In this document: positions 63,301 through 64,000 of the stretch, piece after piece
Numbering within the stretch: the first letter of the stretch is position 1
Layout of the letters: each line of letters opens with the position of its first letter
Source: Alloboseaceae bacterium BT-24-1
Lineage (GTDB): Bacteria > Pseudomonadota > Alphaproteobacteria > Rhizobiales > Beijerinckiaceae
DNA: 64,000 nt
NCBI GenBank assembly: GCA_025846845.1
Contig: JAOYTL010000023.1
Span: 1-64,000 of the forward strand
Direction of reading: 5' to 3'
Made by a program: the position numbers and the translations under genes
The notes under the pieces: generated by a model
The model's database searches: none
What the model was told of the DNA's origin: nothing
The model's input: only the letters and a program-made list of their open reading frames with translations

Positions 63301-64000
63301 GCGGCTGCAACGGGCAGGCGATCAATCACTGCGACCGCGACTTCGTCGCCCAGCCCGGGGCATCGCAAGCGCAGTGGGCCTACAACTATGTAACCCGGGC
63401 CTTCGTCCAGGTCACCGCCTCGGTGAAGGCCGACAATCCGTTCGCGGTCAGTTTTGCCGGCAATGCGGCCGGCCGCGTCAGCATCACCTCGAACAGCTCG
63501 GTCATCCAGCAGGGCAACATCGTCAATCCGAGCGGCACGACGACGATCATCGCCTCGGGCGGCAGCTTTACCCAGGCGCCTAACGCCACGATCCTCAGCA
63601 ACAACCTGAACCTGACCGCGCGTGACTCGATCGGGACGCAATCGGCGGCGATCCAGGCGACCCTTACCCCGGGCGCACAGCTCGACGCCAGGACCGGCAG
63701 CGGCGGCATCAATCTCGACATCACCGGCAGTGCCCGGGTCGTCGCGCTGCGCGCCGACCAGACTCCGGGCGCTTACGGCAACATCAATGTGCGCGCCACC
63801 GGCAGCCTCGAGGCCGTGGCCACGGGATCGACGAACATCGCCGGCCGCAACATCACGCTGGTGAGCGACGAGGGCAGCATCGGCTCACTCTCGAACCTGA
63901 TGACGATGCGCGCGGTCGCAACGCAGCTGCCGAATGGCAGCTATGTCGATGGTGTCGTCAGCCTCTCGGCCCGCGGCGATATCGGCATCTCTCAGGTCGC
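51339..64000 (+). CDS. Giant filamentous adhesin (LktA/FHA-like), runs off the right edge
   Basis: The frame is open from ATG 51339 (AAGGAACGG upstream) to the window end: 4220 codons without a stop. The N-terminus is a long extended signal peptide (cleavage near residue 57, AFA). A filamentous-haemagglutinin/TPS-like domain follows (about 60-240, with VYFSDSAGFTVGPSGVINTGRL). Most of the visible length is a Gly/Ala/Ser/Thr/Asn-rich beta-helix of repeats such as GAxVxxGAxxTVxA, with few Cys. A helical repeat module sits at residues 2301-2487. The C-terminus, normally deciding how it is anchored, is out of the window. No TpsB-like secretion partner is present here. Confidence 0.85.
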   Translation, partial: MARRRDARSQTAIRTDGAVLRHMTASSERRSVLAALRQRCLVGQAMALALWNAPAFAQNVITPDGRTQTNVAVSGNTTTITTKTISGGAGYNSFSRFEQGAGSTVNMHLPQNTGVLVNIVRDGPVVINGILNSYRNGQIGGHVYFSDSAGFTVGPSGVINTGRLTVNTPTREFLDQVIGPDGTVNETMAARLKANDVPISPDGKITIDGAINARRGVSLNGHSVSVAGQIKTNAAPVDIAERRERHRTAFSQSVNTAGLRHGGGMVARKGGGIEIVAAGTVVVSGQLSANATARRAAGTVTVRSGRGTTIAQTAKITATGTAPAPLPAGTAPSTPVNTGDGGKVSITSDAAITIARGATIDVSAARGAAGKAGSAIVFAGTNLDVASGAVFRGVAGTRGDGGFLELSARQTVTLGAVDVDLSARNGKAGLLYIDPTDVVIGTGGSANIVFNGTDVLVEATNSISILGDGIIDTRNFNRSANGGVLSAGNPSLGNSGSITLEARQINVAGQLLAGVSPGSFYTAGDVTLSASASDRRNSGKATAEATIDVSGTITGRDVKLLADATGVSSFINPGPGLALFAGLTNLSILTGLNGGYVASDITARVSVKNGASITATRDIVISATGTQEATLPAISVTAVSPLAAAVTYADLKARVTAEVESRASLTIGRNLTVEAKNEATLGATALAASAGQTLAAFAVAVGTTDIETKAIVSSGATVTVSSAASNVRVSAINENAFSTSATAMSISGGMVGLSVAYSDAKASAEARLGASLGSSSGRIGNVTVEAISDNSKNATSSAVTLGQNLIIESLQVANAMEVLFAPLTSRLGSREIGKFGSTLTLAKSDLSAIASIAADAGGAAPTIYATKAAVVSDVRDFALRAAADAGLSSNSKNPTAVNPEATVAMSAAVVYGDFRHTSRASIGAGVTLDANRIGVSATTAVPIANTWTDWGGFGETLSHLNGTFGVAGNILTSYASATAESSQLGLAGAVDYYKIANQTEAYVGPGATLRQNSGLGSWDIALGTGALQSFDKAVTVAASTKTETIDVAGNYGIFSGTGTSGGAGSAVGGAFADLQRESRTVAAVGAGVTITALELAVTAKTEDKIFVLAPTSGKAAGAFAANGMVVLVGIDNHTLASISNQATIDVTSIDVTARQFVSLFALTGAVTYGGANAIGVSVAALDTAGVTRAYIGDNSADLSGNRLGSGYAQGLITTRSLDVEAVTDGRITVASIAAAISDPNASKLSFFKGIAAQGKADAAVLRSGAGSGISLTAAGSAAVATTTLGTSAWIDGAVVVAKAGGAVITDVAATNAMVAEVASGSAALNLTGASSPLSGALSGAVAIGLFDNSTDARIASTTITGAGDTIVQALAGGRQTVVGVSIAAARANSGAAAVSAAIGIITDSVSAQIRNSAINGNSGASSGNDVLVNAYRATDIGIGGGAAYFGAQAGLGVALTYVSIDDPSGRDAVAALITDTSLSAIDKLTVAARTSSRIVSSAIAGGGGPDSNGLAGAIVITEISPTTRAAITDGSGAPSRIAMDGDVLVVADSGKDGTLDAALDSRLANTDPGQIDFTGSATNANQAANPIGASIIAIAGAVQAGKNNIGSSFLSNTISQSHIALIENVDLTSSTGVTVRAQDGSLITSVAVGLGVATGQFAGVASVAQQTIDAVVTARISGGSIMSRDVAVQAQASSTIRGSAGSLGIGIGAAAVGLSIVESSIANDVAAEIEGTQIRASRDVALTAGSTATIDTIAIGIALSRNVGLAGSVANNSVATDVGATITGADIIAGNNLGVFAANTDRITVSAGALGATAAAPGVAGGVSVVNNTIGGATAAAIAGSSVDARAGGTGSLSYDAGQLLTAFDLSTANSPSAAQPSLAMTARSVHGLGVIATSQQSVLANAVTGGVAAFPITGAVAIVPIRNVLGGSTSATIDSSQVDTRLTGTGSAAVAVEAASHSYAGTFITVGAIGGIAASGANAGTVMERSTKAALTRSTTGTTTPGYTGPGVSALDIAATSSQSAASNVIGFALGLGGAAAMGVVNSFGALTSASLDQGLVTAGRVGVTADSRNGFYARTVAVGVGGVGVGSAFIVGTSRNATLATIGGGSGQTVLNLNGALAVAATNRNAFTTLASGGAAGGFAGVAGMVSFVDVDNQTRAGLYGARVTIQPSATQTVGGVTSAAGISVTAHEATSIRPTTAAGATGSIGAGAGANIASLDGLVQADIQGSTLVAPGAVSASATSERDVSALTVTYGVGGSAGIGAAVALISVGTGAPSGASGELTAGGSGTLSRIGQLTAGNADLILSAAGLASYRSYRGAAGTAMSESELREAARTDYNLLLANGTVSAGTYTLTDAGVTALRSSAATALNIASPTDAEVRSWAATRYTALSGGAVSYLLSDTGLSTYRSQVVATTPGASDDQVRSAANDAYARLLANGTVSGGVLTLSTAGLETYRAEANASLGRTATDTEIRNYAAQQYGFFTGNRSRIAAPAAQSAAALLESAGSATTASVSGGSIASAAVSVSALSRTTTTNTADGVGVGGGGVGAATAYTDIGDKVSARLDQISVTTGSIAVTANSTDGTGSAARVEATAGAGGLAAAAGAAVADGAISNQVTATLGGTLTVAGATSVNANNSQTSRSDAFGATVAGGLALGVSLAKSSAESTVAARYANGSSLTGTGLTIGAQSTGAAHAAAVAGVGGLLVAGSGAAANATDSSNVSAVIGAGARANVGTGTISVTATASPDAKAAAFGVAVAGGLAVGVAVAKATVGTQVLAAIEGNASLIASQFTAGLLSVTATGSVFGTAAGDAVRLSDSTSGFARGGYSAAASAVAGSGSYYVSATGTDARARNTSSVTASVGDYVRLPSGTVTITATNTTLQAAKATGITVGGTGAVGAVNAQADAATTTTASLGASSTMGGSGTGRFTLTATGEDTQIVRAEAGTGGGLYAGSGATGSTSNTSDVTASIGANAVIQTGLATIGASHAARYASLVDSLQATALGASAALARNSANVDVLVSLGAGARITAAGPGTAGCYLTSCLQAISLTSRNAFTQLDLGDSVRAAAGGGINGAGATSRTEIDGTSNVTLGNGAILIAGTSPTAAPGPILVQAWTELTGNDTATLTTGGLLQGAGVSARYRADVDNTVTLGDNVVLNSFGVINIGTYTLADVRANAYVSTYGLASVGLADADVTIRTDNKVLIGTNSELLGLYDVNVTAGRDGSGLRTNRLSGTATALGYVRGLIAVPDADASTNLQNHARVEVGSGTTISSAQNVTLGAYDGVLDADADGTGHGYQLYFIPVTSGSSSPGRSSTSTLVMNGTATAGIYNTQRIEIGCGVNASVQCGLNETPTIRFISGAPVTASYTTAFDPIAYINARYDAAVASTLISGVSSAPVRAVRLGQLYAAGGNVFVNASTVQGAGSLIANGGPSITVINRSAAYLVLDNGAYIPESTGGQIVGASGTLTRQSNPDATPRIIIDNAYGGQLDASGNGPALLIAGDLTNLGGLVSINNTLGSFGFSGQRIDALQFNATVPNGAVAVSSNGPNGMYTPGASPQAEYGSYIYYPGGRPGSTSFNADEAVIAAANALAAGQGATDLNYFLYGRQSEGATRNFSMQFFGNCAGYIADSGYNCTGGYDMGNNIRFMVIPTVPTYRESNPVAQGGGTQIYGAQVAIKATTINVNASIEAGRITNWSGNIGGNVGDILRGSRQSWLDAGYTTVSLASIFGGGWSAAGAAPVSYDLVNDRLVMADVNASSGGGSVLLDGQIISTNTLGRIKINGGFGDVSVNNQSGLDFVVNRINTGTAAGVNASVSKITIVDRLVTSGANTTVYAYTPGSGIAVYKTHNGAQPTLSGVGASTPVAFISGDTTSYNPVTGTRYEWTQQAILQKEGLTEANRNQRDIPGVYWRFDSGTSGNPWVYVDAQSPSTNPGANWMHWWARNAQSPSATQVSGRLTNDTSLTNVGLTQEITGGQLDFIHNSASYGGCNGQAINHCDRDFVAQPGASQAQWAYNYVTRAFVQVTASVKADNPFAVSFAGNAAGRVSITSNSSVIQQGNIVNPSGTTTIIASGGSFTQAPNATILSNNLNLTARDSIGTQSAAIQATLTPGAQLDARTGSGGINLDITGSARVVALRADQTPGAYGNINVRATGSLEAVATGSTNIAGRNITLVSDEGSIGSLSNLMTMRAVATQLPNGSYVDGVVSLSARGDIGISQV
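58239..58800 (+). repeat. Four tandem ~47-residue helical repeats inside the adhesin
   Basis: Residues 2301-2487 of the adhesin contain four imperfect copies beginning LILSAAGLASYRS, YTLTDAGVTALRS, YLLSDTGLSTYRS and LTLSTAGLETYRA, each followed by an acidic (S/T)(E/D)xE(L/V)R or DQVRS segment and an AAxxxYxxLxANGTVS-like stretch. They are helical, unlike the surrounding beta-rich sequence, and form a compact insertion. Confidence 0.75.

Noticed and set aside
1..64000. CRISPR array or insertion sequence
   Set aside because: I saw no regularly spaced short direct repeats and no transposase gene or terminal inverted repeats; the mobile signatures are the serine recombinase remnants only.

Overview
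The window is high-GC DNA with tightly packed genes. The gene families suggest an alphaproteobacterium of the Hyphomicrobiales, possibly Bosea-like. They include a rhizobial-order type III secretion system (T3SS), a TRAP transporter set, DUF4399 proteins, an IalB-type protein and a giant LktA-like adhesin. The genus is an inference from gene content only; there is no rRNA gene or complete tRNA to test it.

Positions 1 to about 28475 look like a genomic island. The window opens on what appears to be the last ten bases of an initiator tRNA (tRNA-fMet 3' end), followed by a terminator. The same 3'-end sequence recurs at 28464-28475, again followed by a terminator. Each copy is overlapped by the 3' end of a decayed large serine recombinase on the minus strand. 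Between them lie a GntR/FCD regulator; a T3SS with split secretin (sctC1, sctC2), sctD, sctV, sctU and a minus-strand operon sctI-J-K-L-N-O-Q-R-S-T; two small unidentified proteins; two lipoproteins resembling Tad-pilus accessory proteins; and a 3069-residue protein that is the best effector candidate. No canonical translocon or needle gene was recognised.

Positions 28.5-29.05 kb are a scar in which a recombinase tail is joined to a broken helicase. Positions 29.06-38.8 kb form a catabolic block: a small ABM-like protein, a TRAP transporter, a TetR regulator with a palindrome family in front of both the transporter and the enzyme operon, an aldehyde dehydrogenase, a GMC oxidoreductase, a two-unit tautomerase, an Lrp/AsnC regulator and a truncated thiamine-diphosphate enzyme. 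The last is cut exactly where a fragment of a two-component system begins (38.78-39.6 kb).

Positions 39.9-46.2 kb hold an unusual periplasmic locus: a caspase-like protein fused to a formylglycine-generating-enzyme-like domain, with Ser in place of the catalytic Cys; a single and a triple DUF4399 protein; and, divergently, an intact caspase-like protein followed by an OmpA-like protein. Positions 46.4-50.4 kb carry an SDR, a TetR, a protein of unknown function and an MFS transporter. From 50.7 kb to the right edge an IalB-family protein is followed after 2 bases by a filamentous adhesin whose frame stays open for at least 4220 codons and runs off the window. No TpsB-type outer-membrane partner is visible.
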